Notes: a model not told the origin generated them from the sequence alone. A stretch of 64,000 bases of DNA from an uncultured Collinsella sp. (GCA_934655755.1 CAKUHA010000002.1:186001-250000), one strand, 5' to 3'. Counted from the stretch's first letter, positions 44,671 through 54,091 are shown. Program-made: numbers and translations.

Positions 44671-44885
44671 CTCCTGCCGCTCCTCGACTCGATGTAGGCG
44701 GCCACGGACGCCCTCGACACCAGGAGCTTCCTGCCGAGCCTGTACGAGTCAATCTCTCCCGACCAGATGAGGCCGTATGCCTTGCTGCGGCTCGCCCCCA
44801 TGTACTCCTGCATCTCGATCACTGTCATCCATTCGTCGCGGCCTTGGCTTTCCTCGGGCGCGGCGCATTCGGCTGTGCGTGCCAT
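44667..44885 (-). CDS. excisionase-family helix-turn-helix protein
   Basis: 72 residues beginning MARTAECAAPEES. The DNA-binding part EWMTVIEMQEYMGASRSKAY ... IDSYRLGRKLLVSRASVAAY is a classic MerR-like/excisionase HTH. The start at 44885 (AAGGA upstream) was preferred to longer frames. No integrase is nearby, so it and the next gene are probably leftovers of an excised or deleted element. Confidence 0.75.
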   Translation of the reverse strand: MARTAECAAPEESQGRDEWMTVIEMQEYMGASRSKAYGLIWSGEIDSYRLGRKLLVSRASVAAYIESRSGRR

Positions 44886-45553
44886 GGTTCCTTCAATCAT
44901 TTCGCGCGATGCGCCTGCGCGGTCCCGTGTGCGTTTTCGTCTGCGCGACGATTGAATCGCCTGATGGCGATTGACGCGCACGTCGGGAGCGGAGACGGGT
45001 CGAGATGGGTCGAGCTGGTCGGGCCTCCACGAAACGGCCATGAGCCGCGTGGCTTAGCTGCCAGCCAAGTCCCCGAAAAGTAAAAGGCGCCCATGCGGGC
45101 GCCTGTCTAGCGGCTGGAGTTGTTCGGTTGTGGTCGGAACGCTCGTCTTCCGCGGTGCTATCGTCCGGGGTCCGGCATCTGTCGTTCGCCTCTTCTGTCG
45201 TGTTTGATGTTGCGTGTTCTGCGAGCGACCTTGCGCGGGCCTGACGGCCCGTTGCCCCAGGTACACCCGGATAAATGGTACCCATCCGTTGGGACATGGG
45301 CACCGCGGGAGGGGCGTCTGGGCAAACTAGAACGGACGAGCAGGCATCGGTTTGTCAATCAGTGTGCTTTCTTGCGCAACGCTACAACTGGTTTTCGTTG
45401 TTTGAGCTGATAGTTTGCTTGCGCTCACCATGGCAACCAAATGAAAGTGGTAATGATCAATACTTGATTTGACCGGATAGCATAGCGATGGTTCTCTAAG
45501 TAGCCAAGACGATGGGATAATGTCCAGTATTAACTTAGATGGGAGGACGTCTT
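44886..45553. other. non-coding, degenerate stretch with one hairpin
   Basis: An inverted repeat aggcgccc-atgc-gggcgcct lies at 45085-45104; read leftwards it is followed by TTTTAC, so it may be a minus-strand terminator. I see no gene in this interval. Confidence 0.4.
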
Positions 45554-45697
45554 TTGACTGATGCGTTGATGAAAGCGTTCTCTACGTATCAGTCGATTGG
45601 TGCCACCCACATGAACGAAATGAAGAGATTGTTTGTCGGGCATAGGGAATCGATAGGTTGGCGCATAGATGATCGTAGTAGACGGACGAACCGATAG
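45554..45697 (+). CDS. 47-residue ORF overlapping the AlbA_2 gene start
   Basis: TTG start with GGGAGGAC about seven bases upstream. It reads MTDALMKAFSTYQSIGATHM and ends SRRTNR, 29 bases inside the next gene. The overlap suggests a leader peptide that couples translation. Alternatively it is the remnant of a small partner gene. Confidence 0.45.
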   Translation: MTDALMKAFSTYQSIGATHMNEMKRLFVGHRESIGWRIDDRSRRTNR

Positions 45698-47222
45698 AGA
45701 AAAACTTTTCGAGCTATTAAAATCTGGCGGTGAATGCAGCGAGCTCGATTTTAAGGAGACGCTAGATTTTTCCAAGAAGATCGATGAGCTCGATTTTGTA
45801 AAAGACGCTGTTTCGATGTGCAACCGTTATCCCGGTGGTTACATCGTCATTGGGGTGGACGATGATGGAAATCCATCGGCTAGAACTGAAGATACCAACT
45901 GGACGCAATTTGATGGCGCGGTCTTAACAGACAAAATAAGAAAATATGTTCAGGCGCCTTTGACCGCCATCTCCCAATTACATGAGGTTGATGGACACAC
46001 ATACTGTTTGGTTTGCCTGTTAAGCCTCGAAGACGGGCTTCTCGTTCCTTTTTCAAAGCTCGGACAAACAGTAGATGGCAAAGGTCGTCAAATTGTCGTG
46101 TTTCGCGAGGGCGAAATAGTTAGGCGCGACGGAGCTCAGAATCGGCCCATTGAGTATGCACAGTGGGCAGAAATATTGAAGCAGCACGATGCTTGCGTGA
46201 GGAAAGACGAGAGCAAACGAATGGATACTCTCGTGGACAATATAATCGCCGTTCTTGGAGAGAAGGGCAAAACGCCGCCTCTCGTCTATGGCATGGATGA
46301 AGAAGCGCTTGTGCACTCGCTCGAAGCTTGCTTCGAGCAAAAGGAGAATGAGAAGCTTTCTCGCTTCATTTTTCAGGTCGCTGCAGAGTTTCAAGATGAT
46401 GCAGATGCGATCAACGGCCTTGCCGGCATCGGGGCCTATGCCCTTAGCTATTGCAACGACGCGATATTTGAGAAGGCGGCGGATGCTCTCTACGACTGCT
46501 ACGCCGCAATTGATGATAGTAAGGCGGATTCTGCCTCAAAAAGCCTAGCTGTGGCGGTTGCTTGTTACGAATTGGGCGCACAGCTGGTTCGCATGAAAAG
46601 ATGGGACCTAATTGCCCCCTTCGTCAACCGTCAATCTCCATCTCCCTCGGACTTCATATATGCATCCTGGATACGAGACTGCCAGGTTAGGGCTGTGAAC
46701 GCCGGGCTTTTCAACGAAGCCGGCTCGGGGATGATGATCACAGTTGCCTTAGACAACGCCACGAATCACCCAATTGTGGCACCGGATTGCGGACTAAATA
46801 TGGGCAGTGACGCTTCGGCGCATGAGAGATACCTTGATCTCCTATGCTCCTTTGACTTCCTTTACTGCTTATGCGTATTTGTTGCAGGGGTGGGCACTGG
46901 TCTCGCATATCCCGCCTGTTGCTTCTATTCCGAAAAGCGTATCTCTAATGTTGCCTCGCAAATCCTGGGAGGTGATCCAAAGGCACGAAGAGAGCTCCTC
47001 CCCGACGATGATGATGACAAGATTGCCATGTGTCTAAGGGAGCTTTATCGGCTTGCGAGCAATGAATCGCTTCAGAAGGATAGTAAATTTTACTGGGGAT
47101 TCGATCCTTCTCGTGTGCTAAGGAAGTTCTTGCAGGATCATCCCGAGCAATCAGATGAGCAGCCTCCCGACATGTTCAGCTACAACAATCCTGATAGAGA
47201 CCCTAATAACACGAGGCATTGA
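45669..47222 (+). CDS. AlbA_2 (Schlafen-type) domain protein
   Basis: 517 residues. The N-terminal 130 residues are an AlbA_2 domain: KSGGECSELDFKETLDF, DAVSMCNRYPGGYIVIGVDDDG. This fold binds nucleic acid and in Schlafen proteins carries nuclease activity. The C-terminal 380 residues are helical and unrecognised. The gene is A+T-richer than core genes and stands alone in the island, so a phage-defence role is plausible. The ATG at 45669 has no clear ribosome site and is probably coupled to the small ORF before it. Confidence 0.8.
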   Translation: MIVVDGRTDREKLFELLKSGGECSELDFKETLDFSKKIDELDFVKDAVSMCNRYPGGYIVIGVDDDGNPSARTEDTNWTQFDGAVLTDKIRKYVQAPLTAISQLHEVDGHTYCLVCLLSLEDGLLVPFSKLGQTVDGKGRQIVVFREGEIVRRDGAQNRPIEYAQWAEILKQHDACVRKDESKRMDTLVDNIIAVLGEKGKTPPLVYGMDEEALVHSLEACFEQKENEKLSRFIFQVAAEFQDDADAINGLAGIGAYALSYCNDAIFEKAADALYDCYAAIDDSKADSASKSLAVAVACYELGAQLVRMKRWDLIAPFVNRQSPSPSDFIYASWIRDCQVRAVNAGLFNEAGSGMMITVALDNATNHPIVAPDCGLNMGSDASAHERYLDLLCSFDFLYCLCVFVAGVGTGLAYPACCFYSEKRISNVASQILGGDPKARRELLPDDDDDKIAMCLRELYRLASNESLQKDSKFYWGFDPSRVLRKFLQDHPEQSDEQPPDMFSYNNPDRDPNNTRH

Positions 47223-48414
47223 GGTCCTTCGTGTGGGAGGTGTTCGGATAAAGTTGATAATCAAGGATCGAATCCGGGATGCTGTCCGATTGGTCGTGCA
47301 CGACGACGAGCGTACAATAGGTGAATACCAACAAGAACCCGCCCTCCATGCCAACTCCGCCACCTGACGTGATGGGCGATCCGATTGCTCTTCCGGATTG
47401 CCTTGAGAAGAATGCTGACGGAATCGCCGAGCAGGACTCTAAGGGGATTGCATTTCTTCATGTTGTTCCTATTGGCAAACCCCGCCCCCAGTTGGAAGTC
47501 ATCTTAGACATATCAGCCTTGGAGACGGTGTTGTGACTCATATCGGCCAGTCTTAGCTCGACGGAGTCGGCGTCTACGTTAGTGCCGAGTTCGGGAGCGC
47601 ATTGAGGTCATTCGCATTTCCTCACGCATTTGAAAGTAGAACCGTTGAACTCTTGGGTGAATAAGCCGCCTGCGACGATTCTTTCGGTCATCGCTCTTGC
47701 ACATCCCTTCTGATCTGCGGGAACGTAAGACGGTAAAGCCACTGGCTACGATTCACGTCGCTAAGAGGGAGGCCGAATGCGGTCTCCCTCGTTTTTCTCG
47801 TACCTTATCGTGTATGCCGTGATGCTTGAGCAAATTGGATACACGCAAGCCAACGGCACTATCTACCTGCATGAACGAGACGAAAATGCTGTCCTGCTCC
47901 ATCGGGAGAACAGTGGCGTCGTATTGATGGGGTCGAGCGCCAGGCCGACGGGGGCCTCTTGCTTCGGGAACAAAACGCCAAAAGAATGCGCTCATAGTGG
48001 ACTCATGCGGTTTCGGGTGCACTCACGTGCGGCTTCACGAGGACGTTTCGCGAGATAGAGCTGCTGGCGATGATTACTTTCGGTTGGAGCTCTTCCCGCG
48101 GCCTGCGGGCAATATTCCAGAGCTCGCGAACCGTTGACGGGGTTGAAAACCACCCGGTGCCGTCCTGCCCGGATCTCTCTCGGCGTCTTCGGCCTTTCTA
48201 ATCCCATGGTTGGGCCGAAAGGTGGATCGTACTCCGGATCTCGGGGTACAGCGCCGCGTTCAGGTCGTGTTGCCGCCTGTGGCTTTCGCTCGGGACGGGC
48301 GGTCACCCACGACCGCGCGCGGGGACCGGAGAATCTTCACGATGGTAGTTGACGCCTAATACCTTGCATCGTATGGTGTGTATAGCACAGTATATGACGA
48401 GAGGAGGTGTGCGG
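47223..48414. other. 1.2 kb with no convincing gene; contains a dispersed repeat
   Basis: At 47661-47725 (ataagccgcctgcgac, ttctttcggtcat, ctgatctgcggg) lies a segment homologous to 53173-53235. The rest shows short open frames without ribosome sites or recognisable products, probably decayed DNA. Promoter elements for the PadR operon lie after 48350. Confidence 0.5.
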
Positions 48415-48735
48415 ATGGAGGCCCAGATGAAGCGCGGCTTCCTGGAGGCCTGCGTGCTCGCGGCCATTTCCGGCGAGGAGTCCTATGGCTACCAGATCGT
48501 GAAGGACGTGCCGGCGAGCATGGGGCTCACGGAGTCGACGCTCTACCCGCTGCTCAAGCGCCTGGAGAAGGCCGGATACATCACGGCGCGCTCCGCCGAG
48601 CACAACGGGCGGCTGCGCCGGTACTACCGCATCACGGACGCCGGGCGTGCGCGCATCGAGGAGTTCCTGGCCGAGTGGCCGTCCGTACGGGAGATCTACA
48701 CATACGTTGAGGAGGCGCACTATGACGCGCGATGA
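48415..48735 (+). CDS. PadR-family transcriptional regulator
   Basis: 106 residues: FLEACVLAAISGEESYGYQI and the wing STLYPLLKRLEKAGYITARS ... RRYYRITDAGRARIEEFL. GAGGAGG precedes the ATG. It overlaps the DUF1700 gene by 14 bases, the usual PadR-DUF1700 operon, and probably represses that operon. The sequence gtgtgtatagcacagta 30 bases upstream could be its operator. Confidence 0.92.
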   Translation: MEAQMKRGFLEACVLAAISGEESYGYQIVKDVPASMGLTESTLYPLLKRLEKAGYITARSAEHNGRLRRYYRITDAGRARIEEFLAEWPSVREIYTYVEEAHYDAR

Positions 48736-49345
48736 GTTCCTGGGCCGGCTGGGTAAGCTTCTCTCCTGTCTTCCGGCCGAGCAGGTGGAGGAGACCAAGG
48801 CGTTCTACGCGGAGGCCATTGCCGATCGCATGGAGGACGGCATGAGCGAGGAGGAGACCGTGGCCGACATGGGCATCCCTGGCGAGGTTGCCAAGGTCAT
48901 GCTCGACGACCTACCCGCCGTGCCGCGCGCGATTGCGATGACGCGCCGGCGCAGCACCGCGCTACTGTGGGTGCTGACCATCGCGGGCTCCCCGGTGTGG
49001 GTGCCGCTGCTCGTTGCCTTCACCGCCGTGGCCGTCATGGTCTACGTCTGTATCTGGGTGCTGGCGCTTTGCGTGTGGGTCATCGCCGCAGCCCTCGGCG
49101 CCGTGGGCGCGGCGTCGCTCGCGCTCGCGGCGGCGGGCGTGGCCGTTGGCCACGCGCCCTACGCGATCGCGATGCTGGGCTGCGGACTCGCCTTCGTCGG
49201 TGCGGCTCTCCTCGTGGGCGCGGGTGCCTGGGAGGCATCCAAACAGATCGCGCGCCTCTCGGCGCTCTGGGCGAGGAAGGCCGTCTCGCCCTTCTGGAAG
49301 GGCAAGGGCGAGAAGGGCGACACTGCCGCGTACCTCGCGGCGTAG
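48722..49345 (+). CDS. DUF1700 membrane protein
   Basis: 207 residues. The N-terminal 75 residues are a soluble DUF1700 helical domain (MTRDEFLGRLGKLLSCLP, FYAEAIADRMEDGMSEEE). Four alanine/valine-rich membrane helices follow (about 82-180) and a basic cytoplasmic tail. It is probably a PadR-controlled envelope-stress or membrane modulator. G+C-rich like the core genome. Confidence 0.88.
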   Translation: MTRDEFLGRLGKLLSCLPAEQVEETKAFYAEAIADRMEDGMSEEETVADMGIPGEVAKVMLDDLPAVPRAIAMTRRRSTALLWVLTIAGSPVWVPLLVAFTAVAVMVYVCIWVLALCVWVIAAALGAVGAASLALAAAGVAVGHAPYAIAMLGCGLAFVGAALLVGAGAWEASKQIARLSALWARKAVSPFWKGKGEKGDTAAYLAA

Positions 49346-49360
49346 AAAGGAACGAGTACT

Positions 49361-49615
49361 ATGACCAGCGCGAAGAAGATCTACCTCGCCGTGGCGGGCG
49401 GGCTTGTTGCCGTGGGCGTCGTCCTCGCGGGCATTGGCTTTATCGCCTCGGGCTTCGACCCGGCCGTATTCACGACCCAAATCGACACGCGCGACAGCAC
49501 CATTGTGCTCGGCGGCGTCGAGGCGGACGACTCCGAGAGCATCCCGTTCATCAGCCAGCTCGCCAATCTGGGCGAGATCGACACTTCCGACGTTGCGGAC
49601 CCCGCCGCGCCCTAG
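49361..49615 (+). CDS. short membrane-anchored protein, probably truncated DUF4097-type third gene
   Basis: 84 residues: a membrane helix (YLAVAGGLVAVGVVLAGIGF, about 7-28) and a short Asp/Ser-rich outer part. PadR-DUF1700 operons usually end with a much longer DUF4097 adhesin-like gene. This one stops at 49615 inside DNA that looks rearranged, and only its N-terminus survives. Confidence 0.6.
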   Translation: MTSAKKIYLAVAGGLVAVGVVLAGIGFIASGFDPAVFTTQIDTRDSTIVLGGVEADDSESIPFISQLANLGEIDTSDVADPAAP

Positions 49616-49849
49616 GCGCAGCGAGCCCGGGCGCTCCGTCCGCCAAGCTGCGTAGGCCGGCGAAACCCGAACCTGGATTGGCTACACTGATATGGACAGT
49701 TCCGGGAAGGGCGCGAGAGACGGGACTCTGGGGAGATCTCCGAGGAGGAGTACCTCGACTGGAGGCGCGGGATCAGCGGAACATGAACCTAATCTCTGCC
49801 TCTCTTGCTTTTTCTGATTTGTCGAGAAGCCGATATTTGGGGGGGCATT
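49616..49849 (+). other. gene-end remnant
   Basis: A frame near 49733-49784 reads EISEEEYLDWRRGISGT then stop. It looks like the tail of a lost gene, with nothing in frame before it. Confidence 0.35.
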
Positions 49850-50533
49850 TTGGATAGCGAACAGTTCAAACAAGAAGCTGAGAGAATAGAACAAAGATTG
49901 AGTGCCTTGAGAGTCGCCGAGCGCAATGCAGTGATTCCCTTCATGAACGGAGACTTTACCCAATGGGATCTATATCTGGCATCCTCCTCTGAGTATGCGA
50001 TGAGACTGATAGACGGATTCATCTCCATGCTCGAGTTGAGGAATCTTGTTTGCGTCGCCCAGCTTCTTCGCGCGCAGGTTGGAGTCTGCCTGCGGACATT
50101 CGCGTTATTCGCCGCGGAAGACCAGGATGACTTTCTCAAACAGGTGTTTCAAGGTGTGCCTGTGAACAAGCTGAAAGATTTCTCGGGTGAGAAGATGTCC
50201 GATGGAAGACTTCAAGACTTACTCGAGAAGTCCGATCCAAAGGTAAAAGGCGTATACAAGGCGACATCTGGATTTGTCCACTTTTCCACTGATATTCTGC
50301 CGAGCATGGGTGTACCTGGGGAGGGCTATGAGGTCGAGTTTAATTTTGGAGCCGAGCCAAACGAGAGAAACAATGCGCCTCTCGTGGAATGTGGCAAGGC
50401 GTTTTGCCACTATGTCGACCTGCATCTCCAGATGCTCCATAAGGTGATTGCTTCGGATGAATGGTATGCCGATCGATTCCGTATCGATTCCGATGGTCCT
50501 GAAGACGAAGCCTCGACAAGCGAGAAGGTTTAG
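49850..50533 (+). CDS. hypothetical helical protein
   Basis: 227 residues from a TTG start behind a seven-G purine run (the frame upstream of it lacks a ribosome site). Helix-rich: EAERIEQRLSALRVAERNAV, LLRAQVGVCLRTFALFAAED, then YKATSGFVHFSTDIL. The late FVHFS with upstream Arg-containing helices recalls HEPN-like proteins of defence islands, but R-x4-6-H is not clear. Composition is A+T-richer than the PadR operon before it. No neighbour points to a function. Confidence 0.6.
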   Translation: MDSEQFKQEAERIEQRLSALRVAERNAVIPFMNGDFTQWDLYLASSSEYAMRLIDGFISMLELRNLVCVAQLLRAQVGVCLRTFALFAAEDQDDFLKQVFQGVPVNKLKDFSGEKMSDGRLQDLLEKSDPKVKGVYKATSGFVHFSTDILPSMGVPGEGYEVEFNFGAEPNERNNAPLVECGKAFCHYVDLHLQMLHKVIASDEWYADRFRIDSDGPEDEASTSEKV

Positions 50534-50766
50534 GCCGAACGCATTGACGCTGCCTTGACAGCATCCCGATAAAACAACGAATGGGAGGTTCCCTGCGAAA
50601 TGTGCGCCTCTATATATTCTCGCTAGGAAGCCCCCGACCGATAAGTCGTCGTTGAGTTCAATTTGAGTTCAGCTTGGGTACCCAAAAATCGCCCAACTCT
50701 GATAAAAGGGGAGATGACGGTACACCACGTAGACGAGAGGCTATGGAAGTGCGCGATTTGATTGTT

Positions 50767-50864
50767 GAGTGGGAATAAGGTTTAAGACACCAATTTCTGC
50801 AAAATCGAAAAAAATAGGTGCCTTAACTGACGATTATCGTCCTCTCTGATAAGCTAAGTAGAGG
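50767..50864 (+). promoter_or_regulatory. att-like site F, inverted repeats and RBS hairpin before the ATPase
   Basis: gagtgggaata (50767-50777) resembles the guaA core. taagacacc (50783-50791) and ggtgcctta (50817-50825) pair at eight of nine bases. CCTCT (50841-50845) pairs with AGAGG (50860-50864), part of the ribosome site of the gene at 50876. The rest of 50534-50875 shows nothing. Confidence 0.5.
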
Positions 50865-50875
50865 AGGCAATTTCT

Positions 50876-52099
50876 ATGAAACTGTATCATCGCGAACAGT
50901 ACTTGAAAAAGATTCGACCGTTCTACGACGACGACCTGATCAAGGTGATCACGGGTATCCGCCGCTGCGGCAAATCGTGCCTCATGTCGACGATTGCCGA
51001 AGAACTGAGAAACCGTGGTGTCGAAGACAAGGACATCATCTACCTCGACCTCGACAAGCGCGGCAACCGCTCAATTAAGACGCCTGATCAGCTGGAGGGA
51101 AAAATCGAGTCGCTTCTGGCTGACAACGACTTCAAATACCTCTTCATCGATGAGGTGCAGAACGTCCGAGACTACGAGGAGGTCGTGAACGCCTATAACT
51201 CGGATGGCGGCTTCTCGATTTTCATCACAGGCTCCAACTCGTATCTGCTGTCTGGCGAGCTGATGACCAAGCTCACGGGCCGATACGTGGAGTTCGAGAT
51301 GTTCACCCTGTCCTTTTCCGAGTTTCTCGATATGAAGAGGTTCATGGGCAAAGAGGTCGGTGACGCGCGAATCGAGTTTGACGAATATCTACGGTATGGA
51401 GGGTTTCCCCGGTCCCTGGAATACGATGACCCCGAGGCGAAGGCTCGCTACATCGAGGATGTCGTAGGGCAGATCGTCGACAAGGACATCAGGTCTCGCA
51501 ACAAGATCCGGAACATTGATACGTTCAACCGTGTCATGACCTATGTCATCAACAACTACGGTGCACCGACGAGCCTCACCAGCCTCCACGACTATTTCAC
51601 CAAGACGGAGCGTATCGCCGTCGAGCGGCGGACGATCGCTGCCTATATCCAGATGCTCGTCGATGCCAAGGTGCTCTACAGATGCGAGAGATTCGACCTT
51701 AAGTCCCGCAAATCGTTGCGCGGCGAGGAGAAGTACTACCTTGCGGATCCGGGCATCTATTTTGCGCGCAACGTCGATGTTCGGTTGAACTACGGGCCCT
51801 CGCTGGAAAACGCCTTATACATCTATCTACGCTCGAGGGGATATAAGCTATCCGTAGGCCGCATCGGGAAGCTGGAGTGCGACTTCATCGCCCGCAGACG
51901 CAATGCCTATGCTTATATCCAGGTCTCGATGACAATCGCCGATAGGGACGTGGAGGAGCGGGAGTACAGGCCGTTCGGCCACATCAGGGATGGGTATCCG
52001 CGCTACCTTTTCACGCTTGATCCCCTGCTACAGGAGAGAGACGGTGTCAGGCATCTGAACATGGTGTCGTTTATGAAAGATGACGGCGATCTAATTTGA
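50876..52099 (+). CDS. AAA ATPase with DUF4143 C-terminal domain
   Basis: 407 residues. P-loop VITGIRRCGKSCLMS (about 24-38), YLDLDKRGNRS, Walker B KYLFIDEVQNV, sensor FITGSNSYLLSGEL. A winged-helix region (LTSLHDYFTKTERIAVERRT) and the nuclease-like DUF4143 end (SVGRIGKLECDFIARRRNAYA) follow. It is clearly related to, but well diverged from, the 40340 and 54474 proteins. Function unknown; cytoplasmic. GAGGAGG precedes the start. Confidence 0.9.
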   Translation: MKLYHREQYLKKIRPFYDDDLIKVITGIRRCGKSCLMSTIAEELRNRGVEDKDIIYLDLDKRGNRSIKTPDQLEGKIESLLADNDFKYLFIDEVQNVRDYEEVVNAYNSDGGFSIFITGSNSYLLSGELMTKLTGRYVEFEMFTLSFSEFLDMKRFMGKEVGDARIEFDEYLRYGGFPRSLEYDDPEAKARYIEDVVGQIVDKDIRSRNKIRNIDTFNRVMTYVINNYGAPTSLTSLHDYFTKTERIAVERRTIAAYIQMLVDAKVLYRCERFDLKSRKSLRGEEKYYLADPGIYFARNVDVRLNYGPSLENALYIYLRSRGYKLSVGRIGKLECDFIARRRNAYAYIQVSMTIADRDVEEREYRPFGHIRDGYPRYLFTLDPLLQERDGVRHLNMVSFMKDDGDLI

Positions 52100-52235
52100 G
52101 TAGCGGCTGGATTCCTTGGCTTCCCGGTGCGTAGGTAGCGTGAGTATCAAATGAGAGCTTTTTCCTCACGAAGAATCGGCAGGCCGAGAACTCGTATTGA
52201 AATTAACGAGCTTTCGACCAGTGGCTCCTGTTGCC

Positions 52236-52386
52236 GAGTGGGAATAGCGGGAACTGGCTTCTGAACTCGCGTTTTGGTGCTGCTGAGTACCGCCTGATAC
52301 TGTTTCGGCATCGCCGCAGGACAAAGCCACCAGTGAAATAGTGGGAATAACAGCCCTCGAACCCTTTGGTTCGAGGGCTTTCTTTT
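52236..52386 (+). repeat. att-like sites G and H, and terminator
   Basis: gagtgggaatag at 52236-52247 and tagtgggaataa at 52339-52350 flank a stretch sharing gacaaagccaccag with 35208-35221. A terminator (agccctcgaacc / ggttcgagggct, 52352-52379, then tctttttg) follows. I see no gene in 52100-52620. Confidence 0.6.
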
Positions 52387-52620
52387 TGCATTCCTACCTG
52401 GGAAAACGACCTGATTATCCCCGTCTGTCCCTACTCGGCGGTACAGCGGAGCACTCGGCGGTACGGGAATAATGGGGCCCTGCGGGAGTAATTCACAATT
52501 CGGGTCTCCCGGGTGCCGATTCGGATCGGCCGAAACTAAGTCGAAGCTGCGAGCTGGATTTAAGCCTTCCTCAATTGCATTTGCCCAGGTCAACAAACGG
52601 GAATATAAAACGATAAGTTA

Positions 52621-53031
52621 TCAGCCTGTATAGGCATCATCTGCCGAGTTCTTGAAATTCTGCTTTTCCAGCCATTGCTTTTCTTCTTCGTTTTCCGGAA
52701 TATCGATCCGCTCGATTTTGAAGATAACGGGGCGCGTGCCGTCGTTGCAGCAGGCGATCATCATTCTGTCGTCATTCGTCCACTTGCGCATGATGGAGCC
52801 GCCCTGCAAAGCCGCATAAACGTATCGGCTGATGGCGTCCCATGCCTCTCCGCAGAATTTTCCATTCATTAGATGGTAAAAATCATCCTGTTCCGGAGTT
52901 CTTTTTAAGAGAAACGTATCCCCGGCTTTGAAACAGGGACACGGGCCGGATTGCGGATCAGCCAAATACTTCTCCTGTAATTCCGGGAACACCTTTGTCT
53001 CCAATACCGTTATTTTGCATTCGTGGTTCAT
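52621..53031 (-). CDS. TIGR04076-type small protein
   Basis: 136 residues: CKITVLETKVFPELQEKYLA, CPCFKAGDTFLLKR and NGKFCGEAWDAISRYVYAAL with GGSIMRKWTNDDRMMIACCN, the pattern of the TIGR04076 family. Function unknown; the conserved cysteines suggest metal binding. AAAGGAG lies eight bases before ATG. It stands alone among att-like repeats, and its A+T content suggests it was acquired. Confidence 0.8.
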   Translation of the reverse strand: MNHECKITVLETKVFPELQEKYLADPQSGPCPCFKAGDTFLLKRTPEQDDFYHLMNGKFCGEAWDAISRYVYAALQGGSIMRKWTNDDRMMIACCNDGTRPVIFKIERIDIPENEEEKQWLEKQNFKNSADDAYTG

Positions 53032-53172
53032 ATGATTGGCTCCTTTATGTCTAACATCTTCCGTCTGTTGAATTATCGCCCATTAAAGGCGGCGGATCCG
53101 ATGACAAGCGGGCAGCCAACAGGAACGGCGACTTCACAGGTCGTGGATCAAGGACACGTTCAAATATGCAAA

Positions 53173-53277
53173 CAAAGCCATCTGCTACTATTCTTTCGGC
53201 CATTACTTTCTCGCATCCCATCTGACCTGCGACAACAGACTGGGGGCTTTTCGTTTGGCAACCTCGGGGCAACCTTT
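53173..53277 (+). repeat. dispersed island repeat fused to a diverged guaA-terminator copy
   Basis: 53173-53235 matches 47661-47725. The adjoining 53221-53277 (ctgacctgcga, gggggcttttc, caacctcggggcaacct) matches 24086-24141 just downstream of guaA. This may be the distal boundary of the accreted islands, where the ancestral DNA beyond guaA resumes. Confidence 0.6.
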
Positions 53278-53404
53278 GCGGTTCCGTGTCCCTTGAAATG
53301 TCTATGCTTGCATTGATGCAACCTTTGCGACAATGCACCCCGACATCGCTGTTGGCATGGCGCGACTGGGATTCGCTCCTCGATACATCCTTGTGTATAT
53401 TGCC

Positions 53405-53452
53405 GTCTCGGTTTCGAAACTTTAAAATTATTCGAGTTTCGAAACCGGGAAA
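53405..53452. promoter_or_regulatory. TTTCGAAA-type palindrome without its gene
   Basis: ctcggtttcgaaact, an A+T-rich spacer and agtttcgaaaccggga repeat the palindrome at 33222-33272 with small changes. The ribosome site has decayed (gggaaagag) and no ATPase follows; an FMN reductase gene begins about 110 bases on. Confidence 0.7.
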
Positions 53453-53560
53453 GAGACCACGAACGAAAGACGTGATCTGCGGGCGATTGAATAACTCCAT
53501 CCGTTTTGGTTACAACAAAATGTGTGCTGCGAGCCTGCGGTGCGAAGGAGGGAGATTCTT

Positions 53561-54091
53561 ATGAATATCGTTGTATTGAGTGGTAGCCCACGCAAGGGCG
53601 CCAATACCGACACCATGGTCGAGGCGTTTGCCGAGACCGCGCGTGAGGGTGGCCATACGGTCGAGGTCGTCCGCGTTGCCAGTAAAAAGATCGCTGGTTG
53701 CCTTGGATGCCAGTTCTGCTTTGTCCATGACGGTGCCTGCGTGCAGAAGGACGACATGGCCGGCGTGATTGAGTTGCTGAAAGACGCCGACATGGTTGTC
53801 TTCGCTTCGCCTATCTACTGGTTCGATATCACCGCGCAGGAGAAAACTGCCATCGACCGCCTGTATGCCTTTGGCGCCACGGGCTTCCCGTTCACCAAGA
53901 CGGCTCTTTTGCTCGATAGCCACAGCGAGGGCGTCTATGACGCGGCAATCGCCATGTACAAGTCCACATGCGCATACTGCAAGTGGGAGGACCAGGGTAT
54001 TGTCACCATCAGCGGTATGACCGAGCGCGACAGCATGGTCACCTCGCCCAAACTCGAAGAGGTTCGCGAGCTCGCCCGTAAGCTGGCCTAA
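53561..54091 (+). CDS. NAD(P)H-dependent FMN reductase / flavodoxin-fold protein
   Basis: 176 residues. FMN phosphate loop VLSGSPRKGANTDTM (about 5-19), Cys motif GCLGCQFCFVHDGACVQKDD (46-65) and FASPIYWFDITAQEKTAIDR, all typical of the NADPH-dependent FMN reductase family that includes iron-sulfur flavoproteins. It probably reduces flavin or quinone-like substrates. The start at 53561 follows AAGGAGGGA; an in-frame ATG upstream lacks a site. Confidence 0.92.
   Translation: MNIVVLSGSPRKGANTDTMVEAFAETAREGGHTVEVVRVASKKIAGCLGCQFCFVHDGACVQKDDMAGVIELLKDADMVVFASPIYWFDITAQEKTAIDRLYAFGATGFPFTKTALLLDSHSEGVYDAAIAMYKSTCAYCKWEDQGIVTISGMTERDSMVTSPKLEEVRELARKLA

Noticed and set aside
47321..47536. 71-codon plus-strand frame in the gene-poor stretch
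   Set aside because: No ribosome site, proline-rich nonsense-like composition and no neighbours supporting expression.
24121..53300. CRISPR array, suspected from many short repeats
   Set aside because: Repeats are irregularly spaced (70 bases to several kb), vary in sequence and have no spacer units or cas genes.
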